Positions 1 to 12,700 of a stretch of 64,000 nt of DNA are shown here, in pieces. How positions within the stretch are numbered: position 1 is the stretch's first letter; every line of letters starts with the position of its first letter. The DNA comes from Phoronis australis (taxonomy: Eukaryota; Phoronida; Phoronidae). The translations under genes and the position numbers were made by a program. The stretch spans positions 36,108-100,107 of the forward strand of contig NMRA01000692.1 in the NCBI GenBank assembly GCA_002633005.1. Reading direction: 5' to 3'. The notes under the pieces are model-generated. The model worked only from the letters and a program-made list of their open reading frames with translations, searched no databases and was not told the origin of the DNA.

Positions 1-165
1 GGTCATGTTCAGTCCCCGGCGGTCCTGTTTTCTGGTGGGGCGGTCATGTTTTTAGGTGCGTCAGTCCCATTTTCTGGTGCGACGGTCCCATTTGATCCCC
101 GGAGGTCCTGTTTTGGGTGAGGCGGTCCGATTTAAGAGGACCGGCGGTCATGTTTTTTCTCACCC
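1..165. repeat. Degenerate tandem repeat, GGTC(A/C)TGTTTT type
   Basis: The core GCGGTC(A/C)TGTTTT with a spacer such as CTGGTG recurs about seven times at roughly 20-25 bp spacing and continues to the left edge. A small related fragment (GGCGGTCATGCATAGGCGGTCAT) is at about 11097-11120. Confidence 0.6.
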
Positions 166-3100
166 ATAGTTATACACTGTTGAGCTTAATGAGCTCCCTC
201 TGACCGTTATAACTTGATATTGCCCAGAGAAACGCTACGTATTTGTATAATGTGACATGACACATTAAAATTAGAATTACTATACTATCACACATTCAAT
301 ATTTCAATTAACTGAGTTAGCAATAAACCGTAAAACTCACTTCCAGTTTCACCTATGACTGAAATGTTATTAACGCGAAATGGGCGCTATGCTCAGATTG
401 GGATAATGGCATGTTTTGCGCCTTTGAATACATCTTATCCTGAATGATAAGAACTAAAAACACGTTACAAAACAAATTAAGTTCGCCTCTAAGATATAAA
501 AACGCGGCATGTGAAACAAAACATTTTTGCGGAACCTGATTTTTAAAGCTTTCTATTTTCTTATATCTGATGATAGCAATGCGAATTCACGACTGACTAT
601 TAAATTATCCTACAAAACTCACGTCTTACCTTTTACGGTTGACCAACCATATCTAAATCAACATTGATGTCATTAATAAGTTTTGCCTTGCACAAATCTA
701 ACGACATTCAAGTGTTCGCGCTGAGATTCACACCAAAGGGCTTATTGGAGGCATTGATAGTCACTCACACACAACGTAGTTTGTACGGATAGGCTGCTAG
801 CTATTTGCATTGCTGCTCGGAATTAAATTGGACAGTTGTATGCCGGCATCAGATACAGCCGCGAATAGTGACAATAGAACGCCATCATCAACTAAATGAA
901 CGGGTGTACACGTCGATTCTTATTAACACGTCAGTTTACTAGCATTAGAAACACAAAACTCGTTTGCGACATCGTGTTTTGCGTAATCTAACTAAACATT
1001 AATTGTTCAGCTGGGAGACTTCACAGGTAACTCAGTGCAACCAGGATTGTCCTAACTCCGGCCACTGAGTACAGTGGGCCCGGGGTCATGTGACATCTAT
1101 AGAAGTCTGGCACAAGTCTTTACTGAGCAGTTCATTCATGTTTTAGCACGCGCTCTCATAATCTGTACCTAACACCCTCTCGCGCAATAATTAGCACCTA
1201 AATCCAACAATTACAAAATGACATATTGATGACCATCATATGTATTGTGCCCGCTAGACCGAACAGCTGCAAACAGCATAACCTTCCTGGACAAACAACA
1301 TAAGACTAGCTGATCTGGAGTGCCATGCTAGGTGCCCTCCGCTCTGACGTTCCTGGAGATAGGTAGTTGACAACTAGGACTACAACAGAGGGCGCACCCC
1401 CACGGAACCTCGATTCTTGAAGCGTGCAATTAAGAATCAACTGCTACAGAAAAGAATATGGCAGTGTTTCAGCTAATGAAGACATCAAACTGCACAAAAC
1501 CATGCTCAAAATTTTATCGTAGAATGGATTTTAAGGTACACTAGATCCTAATATAGCATATTCCATGGACATTATATTAAAGTCCTTAAGGCATCATTTC
1601 ACCATGCAGTGACTACATTTGTTAGTACCGTTAAACCTTCCTTTACACTCCTGCATATCACAACCGTGAATTCAATATCCCATAAACGAGAAAACAGAGG
1701 AAAGAAGAATTCAGCTGAAAGTTTCTTAACTCCACGGACACGAGTGTGACGTATGGACGTACCAAGCGACAGTATAGCCGCCAATACCAAGTTGTCACAA
1801 CCAGCTCAAACGCAGCGTCTCGTATGGTCTTGCCCTTCTTTATTCTGCCATAAACCACAAGAAAACAGCAGCAAATGACTTTTCACACTAAACGCAATTG
1901 AGAATGACTGCCCCGATTTCACGTAGTATGTTTCGACAAATAAATGCTCGTAACTCGAGATCATCTAATTAACATATCGTCAAATAGTTTAACCGCTGAT
2001 CGACTGCTGCGGTTGTTTTCGGGTGTTTTGATCTGAAATTTGTGATTTTAAGCTCTTTAATATTTTGTACGTTATACTTTGAAATCTTACTCACCAATTG
2101 AATTTTGAACAAAGTTGTACATGTTAAATGTATTGCTTCTGTCTCAAAAGTACTTTTTTACGATTACAACTACCCTTAAATCTTTAAAACAACAATGCCT
2201 TGCAACCGTCTCGAGACCTCAAAAGTGGATCGAGTCTGCTAAATCAGGAAACGCTGCGGAGAAGCAATGAATGGGGTATGAGCGCCCACCTCCAACTACA
2301 GAGTCCACCTATTGGCAAAACGAGGAGTTTCGTTTATTTTAGAAGAATTATCCCTTTACTCCTCGGGGAGATGCTGGTGGTGCGTCTTGAACTGACATGA
2401 CGTCAGTGATTACTCATAGACCTGATGCATAGCATCTCTCCATGATATGTGTCTCGTTGAAATAAGATTGATATCATAGTTACTTCCAGAGATGCGACGG
2501 AATCTCAACAGTCGTCATGGCAATATATAAATTAACATAACAGCATTCATCACATGTGTTCGCTATCGTTATCATTTTTCAATGTCAAAACAACATTAGT
2601 ATCGTCTGCCACACATTGTATTCTCTGACGTCACAACTGTTGTGGCGAGTGACATGTTCACATCCGGGAATACAGCTACAGCTGGGCCTATTTAAAGATC
2701 GTAAACGACAGAAATGGATTTAGAGACCTCGATACATTGGTTTTATGTCCGTAATGGACAAAAACATCACGGGAAGTAATAAACATCAAAAAACTTTAAT
2801 AAGGCTTCCATAAGAGATACAAAGGTAGAAGAACAGGTATTTGTACATACAATTTTGTAATTAAACAGTATTGTTGAAAATACACCATATATATATAATC
2901 CAAAATAATTAGAAATATTTCATGTAGGCCTACACAATGGCCCGTGTTTAATGTTTCTGAAATCACCTACGTTCTATACCAAAAGTAATCAATGATACCG
3001 TCACAATACCATTATGATGCATGCAAGCCATTTTGTAATTGTGAGAAAGTTTTACAATCGGACAATTGCTACACCAACACCTGTCTATATAAATTACGTT

Positions 3101-3492
3101 TGAGCTGAGAAGTTTACTCTAAATAGATTGTTATCACGCATCCATTCAGAAACAATTCTTTGTTGAGACGTACCAGTGTAAGTGGACTATCTGCGAAGGT
3201 GGTCCCCAATCAAATGTCAGAATTAGCCAATAAAATAAGATATGGATGCCACTACAAATAACTCTTTTTTTTTCATTGGACAACAGGGAAAGATATGACT
3301 TGAGATGTCAAAGAACCATCGGAAAGAAACGGAAATGTGAGAGGAAGATTAGGTTAGGAAGGAGAATGATGCAATGAGTTAGAATAAGACAAAGAAGAGA
3401 AAAAATATGATAAGGATGATGATGACGATGACGAAGCAGAAGGATAAGATAAATAAGGAGAAGAACAAAACACAGGAAGAAAATCCACATAC
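1..3492. other. Partial last intron of Wnt7
   Basis: No coding exon was found here on either strand. Bases 1-165 hold a degenerate short tandem repeat around GGCGGTCATGTTTT / GGTCCTGTTTT. The rest is AT-rich unique-looking sequence. Just past the exon 3 donor (3395-3480) there is a GAT/GAA-rich low-complexity stretch. Confidence 0.6.
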
Positions 3493-3761
3493 TTTTCTGC
3501 CTGCTCGATTATTATGCAGGTTCATCATTGCACGAGCGTCCAGCTTCATCTCACGTGCGTCCATAAAGCGTTTCGCCACATCTAATCCGTGGCTGACGTC
3601 CGCGCTACAACCTCCCCATTTCCACTTCTCCGCGCTCGTGCCCTGAAGTTTCTTTTTATCGCACCCGCACGTGCTCATATTTCCCGTGCTACACGCCTGC
3701 GTCACGGCGTACGCTACTCCCGCGGATCCTATGGCGTATGTATATGCAGCTTCTTTGCTCC
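3493..3761 (-). CDS. Wnt7: Wnt7 exon 3
   Basis: The acceptor CAATTTACAG is followed by GG AGC AAA GAA GCT, which completes the Gly codon split by the intron. The exon encodes 89 further codons: [57 protein letters not shown] and [12 protein letters not shown]. The donor AAAA|GTATGT is in phase 0. The Cys spacing and the WKWGGCSAD block are Wnt hallmarks. Confidence 0.95.
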
Positions 3762-6700
3762 CTGTAAATTGAAGAGACAGAAGATTAGGAGTAGCTATTC
3801 CTCATGAAGACATCATGTTTGATCCTTACAGCTTTAGGGAATTTGGGATTCCCTTTGTTGCTTTTTTCATTTATTATTACATCGTATACTACTGAGGATA
3901 TCTAGGTTGCAAAAAGTTGCTAATAAAATGCAGTTGCTACGGTTACCCTAAGTCAAAACTTATCGTATTTGCACACGATACCTATCCCACAATCTCTCTA
4001 CTTTTAGAGAAGTGAGACATTGCACGGAACAACATGGCACAAAGTGGAAGCATGCCGTGGTTGCAAAAAGTAATGGAAAGGCGTCCTTCACCCCACCATC
4101 ACTCCCTCCTTGACTACGAACAACCTTGATATTTTATGGTACAACATAGACATACTAAACCCAGATTTTGACCATTGACAAACAATAAGTAGTTTTTAAT
4201 AACTTACACCTTTGAAACAAAATAATCCTCCGTAGACTTCAGTTAATTCTTAAAATTTGATTCAATTCCTTATAAAATATGTTAAATCACTAAGCGTGAC
4301 TAACCCTTCGGGGAAACTATTGGATTGTGGAAAGAAGCCCTGCGTCTCGAACTACCGAATTGTTTGACACAGTGAGGGCAGAGTGTCACCTGAACAATGT
4401 TTTCATTGCTCCCGGGACGAAATACTAGGTTACGGAAGTAGTTTTGGGTAAAATCGGCAAAGCCTGGTTAAGAATACTTTTAAGTTAAAAACAGAGTACC
4501 TCAAGAGAGCAATGTGTTCACAACTCCATCTCATTGAGCACGTTTTACTTGTAAGTGTATCACTTAGTAAAGTTTTAATTTGTTTGAAAGAACTTCCACT
4601 TATAATCTCGTCAAGTTGATACAGATGTTCTGTGAAAACAGGCACAAATTAAAAACTTTATGAACTCATACTCTGTAAAATCACTTTTTGTGTTTAGTCA
4701 CTTAGCCTACCGTAATAAAACTGGTCTGAAGTGACGCAGTTGGCGAGAAAAGCGTTTTTTTAATCAGTCTCAATTGAAACTCACGGCCTCAGCGGTTGCA
4801 AATCAATACTTAGCTAACTTTTCAGCTTGTTTGCACTCAGGCGATCAAGTCGTGTTTCTGGTCTGTCTTCAAAACTTGTTTTCCCGCCACATTCCCTCCC
4901 GTTTGGTGTATTTTAGGCTTGGAATATTTTGCTGCATCTCTCCACGCTATGTGTAAAGAGTCTCCATTTCGTGCATGTTTGCGGCGGTTTTTTGTCGCCC
5001 ATCTTTGACACGTTAGAAAAATTAGTCTTACATACCTACTACACTACAAGGTTTGCATATTATTATTTTGTCTTACAATAAATACCTAAACACATTCCAG
5101 TTTTCTAACTGATCAAACTTAGCTCGAGCCACCGCCATCAGCAAACTATTATTGTCCTAGATAAACACTTATCGCCTATCTGTAAGTAGGTACATGTATA
5201 AAGCTATGGACATGGATTTCAACGAATGGCTAGTAACTAACGGCGAGAATTGGTGATGTGTATTGAAGTCACCAAAACACACCCGATTTTCTTGTTTAGT
5301 AGCTCTGGTCCGACGATAACCTCAAAATGCGCTTTTCGGTCCTAGACCTGATAACGTCCCTTCAACTTGGATAGATTAAAAGTGATTTTTGACTGACAAT
5401 GACAAGTGAACTTAATCAAGAATTATTCTGTGTACAGAACGGGTTTTATGGCAAATTTAACAAAAAGGACTAGAAACACATAAAAGGTTACACAATGGGA
5501 TAATTTGACATTATTTGAATATGTGAGAGTGGGTTGTCTTCAATGGATATCGGGCAATCAAATAACGTATATCGTGCTCAGAAGCTCAGAAATACTAAGT
5601 CGCTTGTTACCCGTTTGATTGACACTGTCCTCCATTGGTGTGTGAAAGCAAGAGATCTTGTTTTCAAGGGTCGGTATCGCTCTGCTGGTTTACAAAGAAC
5701 GAATGAAAGGTCGGGTTTGCGCTAGGTTACTCAAACGACAGCCGGTTATTAGATCCCCAGTGGGAATATTTTGATGTGGTTCTGCAGTAAGAGCTTTTCA
5801 TCGCCGGGGGAATTCTCTTGACACGTTTTGGTTGTTCAAGCCCGGAGTCATTCGATATTTTTAAACTTTGCCACTGATAGTGAAAGCCAAGAAGATTTAA
5901 AATAACATTCATAGTATTGACTGAGAGCAGTAAAGATCTGAAGGTGCTTATCTTTTGCAGTACGAAAGAAAAATCTCATATCATTCATTAGGTCGGATTT
6001 TAAGAAAGACTCTATGGACTACATATACAACTGACCCATGATAAATGGCGGCATTTTTCACCAACAAATGATATTTAAATTTATTGTCAACTTTCTTTGT
6101 CATGAGGTTCACGTTCGACCAAGTTGTATATTTTCCTGTTGAGGTGGGATTTTTTACAACTGGCAAAAATCCTAGTATATAAAGAATGCGTTTCTGAAAA
6201 ACAATTGTTAATTTGATTTCATGTAATATCAAATTTCTATGAAACTTTCATTGTTGGTATTATAACAGTTAAATATTTCATACGTAGACTGTTACCGGCA
6301 AGTATTTTTCATTTGAAATTCCATAATTAAAAGCGAATCGCGACATAAACCTAACTAGTCTTTCCTTTCTTCCAAACAACGCGCTTCCAAAGCGACGTTG
6401 ATTTTTTCAAAAAGAGCCAAATTTAAGATAAAATTTTTATAAAATTTTCAAGTATCTCCTGGTCAAGTGTGCTTTGACATACTAAATACGAATGCACAAT
6501 GTTTAAACATAGCACAAACGTGTGCAGTTAAGACTTATTAAGTTGCTTTCAAATGTTGTCTTTCGGTTAGGGAACTTTGATGATCTATATTAGCAAAAGT
6601 AAACGGGAAAGAAACTGTAACCATAACAACAGTGTTAATAATACTTGAGTAAGATAGATATCATTAACTAAGATTACGACAAAAAATCAGCAATGATAAT

Positions 6701-9700
6701 GTTATAATTAATATGAAAACACGTAACAATAACATTTATAATACCGGTATTGATTATGACAGTTTGTTGTACTACGTTTCTCACACGTCTATGACGTGTT
6801 CTCAACTGTCCTTTCTATGAACTGTAGTCAAGTATAGTGAAGCTTTATTGAATGTATGTAACTTAGAAAATCACTGAGACGCAGTGAGGCATAGTACCTC
6901 GGTTAACATAAGGTAAAAATGCTGTCCTGTGCTGAGCGGTGAAGTCGTAATGATGTTAAATCATAACAGAATGTCATTACTGTATTACAGTCGTACCCCT
7001 CCATTAATCTTCATGCCATAGCATGTCTTCATTGGAAGCATGTCTTTATCGGAAGCACGGACTTCTAAAAGAAATCGTAACCGTAACAGAACGCTTACAT
7101 TTCTGCTTGACGTATTATGCCATATACTTGTACGCATTTCTTCTGTTCATTACTTATCGATGTTTTTATGTAAAATTATCATTTTTAATTGTGTTTATTG
7201 TTTGTATAACTCAATCCGATAAAAATGGGCGCTTATTTGGTGTTACAACTTCTAGTATCAAGTGTCCAGATAATGTGACGTTTATTCGGAAAATTTCATC
7301 TTAAAAGGCCAGTGTCAACTTTTAGTCACAAATTCAGTTTTGTGAAGCATTTCTCATTCATAAAAACAAACAAAGTGTTGGCGAACCCAGAAGGGCTGTT
7401 TCACTTACAATTATTCATATCACGCTTCATTCTGTCACTTGCACAGCCAAAACTATGACTTTCCACTCTTCGTTTTCCGAATAAACACTCGTGTGTTCAT
7501 TTGGTGTTACTAAAACGGTTGAAATTTTTCATTTTCCGAACACACGCCCATCGGTTCATCCATGGAAAATCCTGGTACTAGCACACATTCCAGGTCGATG
7601 CCCGCAAACAGCAAATTTGGTTTTGAGTGACGTAATATTGATACTAAACGTCTTTTATTTCCTAAAACGATACGTGACGGCGTACAATAATTTTATATAA
7701 TTAGTCAGCGAGCCCTGAGGTGTACGTGAGAACTTTATTCTGGCAATTTTATTTCGGTTTTTTCCACATCATTCATACCAGTATTTTTCACATGTAAAAG
7801 GTCCCTGCGTTGTTCACATTCAATAATATTGGTCACATTAAACAATGTTGGTCACATTAAACGAGCTTGTCAAAATAGCATTTAAGCTTTTTAAAAAATC
7901 ACCGCACCACTTAGTGGTGGAATATGAAAATAACTTTAATTACTGATACCTGGACAGTTTTGATGTTTAAACTAAACACCTTATGGATTAAGAATTTCGA
8001 GCTGTTTCAACTTAGGAATTGTGAGGCAAATAGTAGCAAAAAGTGAAACAAAAGAAGACACCAGTTCTGGATTGCTTGTTGTCGACTTTTAGCGGCATAT
8101 CACAACCAAGGCCAAAGAAAGGTGCCTACTCAAAAGAAAACTTCACCAAACTCAAGACCATCGTCTACCAAGAGCTTCCTCCCCGGACCGCCTAAGATTA
8201 TTTTTTTTTTGTAAAATTAATGAAGTATTGGCACGTTCCATTTCTTCACACGGTGGTATTGTTAATGGCAAAAGGTGTTTTCAGTGATAAAAGTTCTTTG
8301 GTAACGAATTGTATTTCAAAATTGCCTGTGTAAAACGTGCGTCAACAGAACACCGTTTGTGATTTGATGAAGCAGTAGCAGTCTTATGAAACAACAAAAA
8401 TGTATGTAATGTTCATGTGCTGAAATAATTATGATTCGTATGAGTGATGGAATGATCAGAATCGTGGACAGATAAAATCCTTAGAAATATGGTTATGTTT
8501 TCACACACCGGGAAACTTTGAGAAAAACACTCTAACGTTTGTTATGCATTCAATCACATTTTTACTATTTACCTTTTCACGACCAGATTTCAGATCACAA
8601 TTTTTTATAATTTGAGTTAAACCGCTTTAACGTTACTGTTTGTCTATCTGCAAACGTTTTTTCACTCTGGTGCCCGCGGTAAATGTATAATCTGCATCAA
8701 CCGTGGGTAACAGAAATGGGTTTCTCAGAAAGTGATTGGCTAATGCTGTTGATTTCAGCGCCCTCTATTGCCCAACACATGTCTTGTTTAATCCATATAA
8801 ACTTCGTTTATACAGATAGTGTGCGCTTTAAAATGTGGTAAGATAAGAAATACTTGTTTAGTCATACAGGAAGAAAGTAAACTGCCAGGTGAAAGTAGTG
8901 ACACAATGCTGTCCTACAGTTGGAAGTAGTGACACAATGCTGTCTTGCAACTCAGTGACACAATGCTGTCCTGCAGCTCAGTGACACAATGCTGTCCTGC
9001 AGCTCAGTGACACAATGCTGTCCTACACCTCAGTGACACAATGCTGTCCTACACCTCAGTGATACAATGCTGTCCTACAGCTCAGTGACACAATGCTGTC
9101 CTGCAGCTGAAAGTAGTGACACAATGCTGTCCTACAGCTCAATGACACAATGCTGTACTACACCTCAATGACACAATGCTGTCCTACAGCTGAAAGCAGT
9201 GACCCAATGCTGTCCTACAGCTGAAAGTAGTGACACAATGCTGTCCTACAGCTCAGTGACACAATGCTGTCCTACAGCTCAGTGACAAAATGCTGTCCTA
9301 CAGTTCAGTGACACAGTGCTGTCCTACAGCTCAGGGCCTACTGACACTGACAAATTACTCGACTCCACTTTGATTTTTACTTGCCTGTCTAACCCAACGT
9401 GTCGTACGTTGTCAAGGTTATCTAAAAATTGAGTTCACACTATCTGTGGGGTCTTTGTCATGCGACAAAATGATAATTTTAATTTCATATTTAGTCGCTT
9501 AGCCTATAATAACACGTATCTAATAGGCTTACTATCACAACAGCAAGACAATTTGGAAAGATGGCTTAGTTTAGTTCAAAAAGGCAATAGTCTAAGGTAC
9601 GTAACATGTAATTTACTCACTTAACTTTTTACAAATGAACGTCTATCCAATTTCGTCTAGCTGAGTTATATTGTTCTCTTGTACAAGAAATACCGGCCGT

Positions 9701-12700
9701 GTCAGGTTTACAAGTCTACAGACTGACAGAACTATAATATCGAAAGGTAAGGATGCCTTCAAGGTAAAAACATATTATGACAAACGAGGATGTTTGACCT
9801 AATTGTAAATTCAAGTGACAGAAGAAAATAGTTACTCAATTAATGTTAGAAATAGCTGAAATGCGCATTTTATTTACGTTGAAACAATTAATCAGCACAA
9901 TGTTATGAGGAAGGTTATTTTCAAGCAATCCAACTGCTGAGTGATGGTGAGATGATGAAGAATGCAATGACGACGTACAAGTTGAAGATGCTCCCTTACT
10001 TCAAATGACTTTAAACTAACAAGTATGATATTTAAACCAATTTACGTCATACCCATTACCTAAATGTTGATTAGAAACCAGGTTACTCAGCCGCAAAAAC
10101 CTTTCCGTAACGTAATAGAAAAAGCAATTTCTGTTACTGGGCATTAAACCCAAAACACAAGCTTGTCAAAAAACCGTGCCTTTTGGCAGAAAAGGAGAGT
10201 TTTAAGATTAATTTCCCTGTATTTCTCAGAAAGGTTTTGATTGCAAATTTCCATCCTTTATTATGTCACTGAAAAGTATAACAAAAAAACGTAGCGCGTC
10301 TTTGACTGCTACTGTCCTACCTCGGTACCGACCTATGGGAAACCAACGTCCAAATATGGAATTACTTGAGCCCGTCCCAGTGCAGTTCCAGCGGTGTTTG
10401 CGAAACTGGTGCTGGCATTCCAGTATTCCTTTGCGGGCTCCATCCGCGATAGCTACGATAGCATGGGGTCTACTTTGGCATATTGCCCGTTGGCGGGGCC
10501 CTAATCCAGGTACTTTGTTACATATGATGTTAGCTCCGAGGGCAACGACTGAGGATAAAGCGCTGGAAAAGAAAAATATGCGATGTTTTAGAACTCCATA
10601 CAGCTATTTTTATGAGTTCACTTCGTATCAGACATTATCGACTGAAATGAACATACGTGACCCATTTCGGTATTTAAGGCATTTTATGAATTGTGGTGCA
10701 AGACGTGTAAGAAACATGTTAACAGTTTTTGTATTACCTGTAAACAAAGTTAATAGGCTGTATAAAATAAGAATCATAGAAAAGTCTTTTTAACGCAATC
10801 ATGTTGAAATTTGTGGGTTTCATTCATTCTTTCTGAAAGATTAAGACTTCCAGTTTTACTTCATTCTCATTTGAACCAAATATGATCAACAGTCCAACCA
10901 TGCAAAAAGGTCACTACCCGAAACGTTATCAGTATCGAAATGTTTTACCGGTTATTTGAAAAAAAGTTGTTCTCGTCAAAAACATGACAATAAATAAATG
11001 AACATATATGTTTTAACGAAGGAAAGGGATAACACTCTAGCATACGTCTAAAGACAAGCGAACTCGCCTCTGAAATTGATTTTGCCGTCATGACTCGGCG
11101 GTCATGCATAGGCGGTCATACATTACATTTCAACATGAAATTGTTTTTGTTTCTTGTATCTTCTTACTAATTTTTTCAACCATTGTAACAATGATTGAAT
11201 GAGCATGCTTTTTTCCTTCAACGATACACCTTACAGTCAATGAGCACACATAATACTAAAAGTCCAAGCTCTTAAAAAATACCAATAATAGTTTTAATGT
11301 GAACCGGTTGTTTTCTCACCGTAAGAACAAACCTAAATTTTAGTATTTGAAATTACAATTAAATATTCCCATGTTATTTGTGTTTTTCAAGCTCCAAATA
11401 TTGGACATGAAACAGTATAATTTGTTCACCTGACAAATATACGTGACGTTTCTGTTGCTTGTATTGAAAAATAGAATATAAAAATAAGCGTCGTACCAAT
11501 TGCTTGGTAAAAATCCTACATTATACTCAAAGACAATTGATTTGGCTTTTGTAATATGAGATTTGGCAAAAACTACAGCAGAGTAAATTGGCTTATTATC
11601 GCTCGTTGTTTATGTCTTATATTACACGAAAGATTAAACACAGGACATCTGTTATACCATCGAGATAATTTTCCACTCCATTTTACGAGTAACACCTTTA
11701 ATATTGATGATGACAAAGATTAAATTCTTTTCTGCGCTATTTGATACACCTTGTAAGTTTATCCTAAATGAACGTGTCGTTTTTCCCTGGATTATTTTGC
11801 CATTTCTTTGCAAGAGAATTATTTGCTTGCGTTGTTGAGCCACGCTCGTCTCATGGCAAAGCGTCAAATTAGCTTGAGACCAAAAGTGAATTTTAATGGG
11901 ATAATAAAAACGTCCCATTTGATGTAACTTTCAATGATTAGAATATGGCCATTGAACGGATTACTAGTGAACGGGTTGATTTCTAAAGAGCCTGTACTGC
12001 AGTACAGTAAACAAAGTCCAGTGAATTCTATCTCGCTGTCCATCTGGGCTTTATAGTGACCGCTATCGCAGGTAAGTAGATACCCGTGTTTATGTAACAA
12101 CCCCTTCCCTTTTCTTGCAATAGTCTCAATGGTATGTGAGAATATTGTAGTGATTCTGTCCTGGCTGTCCACATCTCTTCAAATCCATACTATATACAAG
12201 GTTCATAAAACTTAATAAAATTTGAAGGTTAAATTCACGATGTATACAGCCGGTCATAAGGTTTTCACTACTGGCAGTAAACAGCCTCATTCGATCTTCA
12301 ATGCACGCCAACTTCTGTATCAAAAAGCACGAAGCATAGTTAACACTAACGAGTTTTGCAGAGCCTAACTTGGTGAAGATAAAATTGAATCCAATTTCGT
12401 AATACCTCAAATGTGAAAGTAACTGAATAATTCCTTGTATACAAGTAAAGCAATGCAAAGTCTATATAAGGGTGACCATAAATCTAACGAACTGCCCTAG
12501 GGACATGGCGAACTGTTTAGAAGGAGTATTTCAAACGGTAAAGTTTTATTACTTGTTAATTAGAATTCTTTGACGTTGGAACATGCCCATGGTGCACAAC
12601 TGATAACAAACTTTGAAAAGGAATTCCAGGGTGTCCGTTTCGTTCGGATGCTGGAATCATGTCGTAGCCATTTCAAACATCGTATTTGGTTTTTCTTTGC

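Noticed and set aside
8886-9345. CRISPR-like array
   Set aside because: Units are contiguous with no unique spacers, and the DNA is animal; it is a minisatellite.
10263-10793. Longest uninterrupted plus-strand frame without n (176 codons)
   Set aside because: It lies antisense to Wnt7 exon 2; its openness is a by-product of that exon, and its protein resembles nothing.
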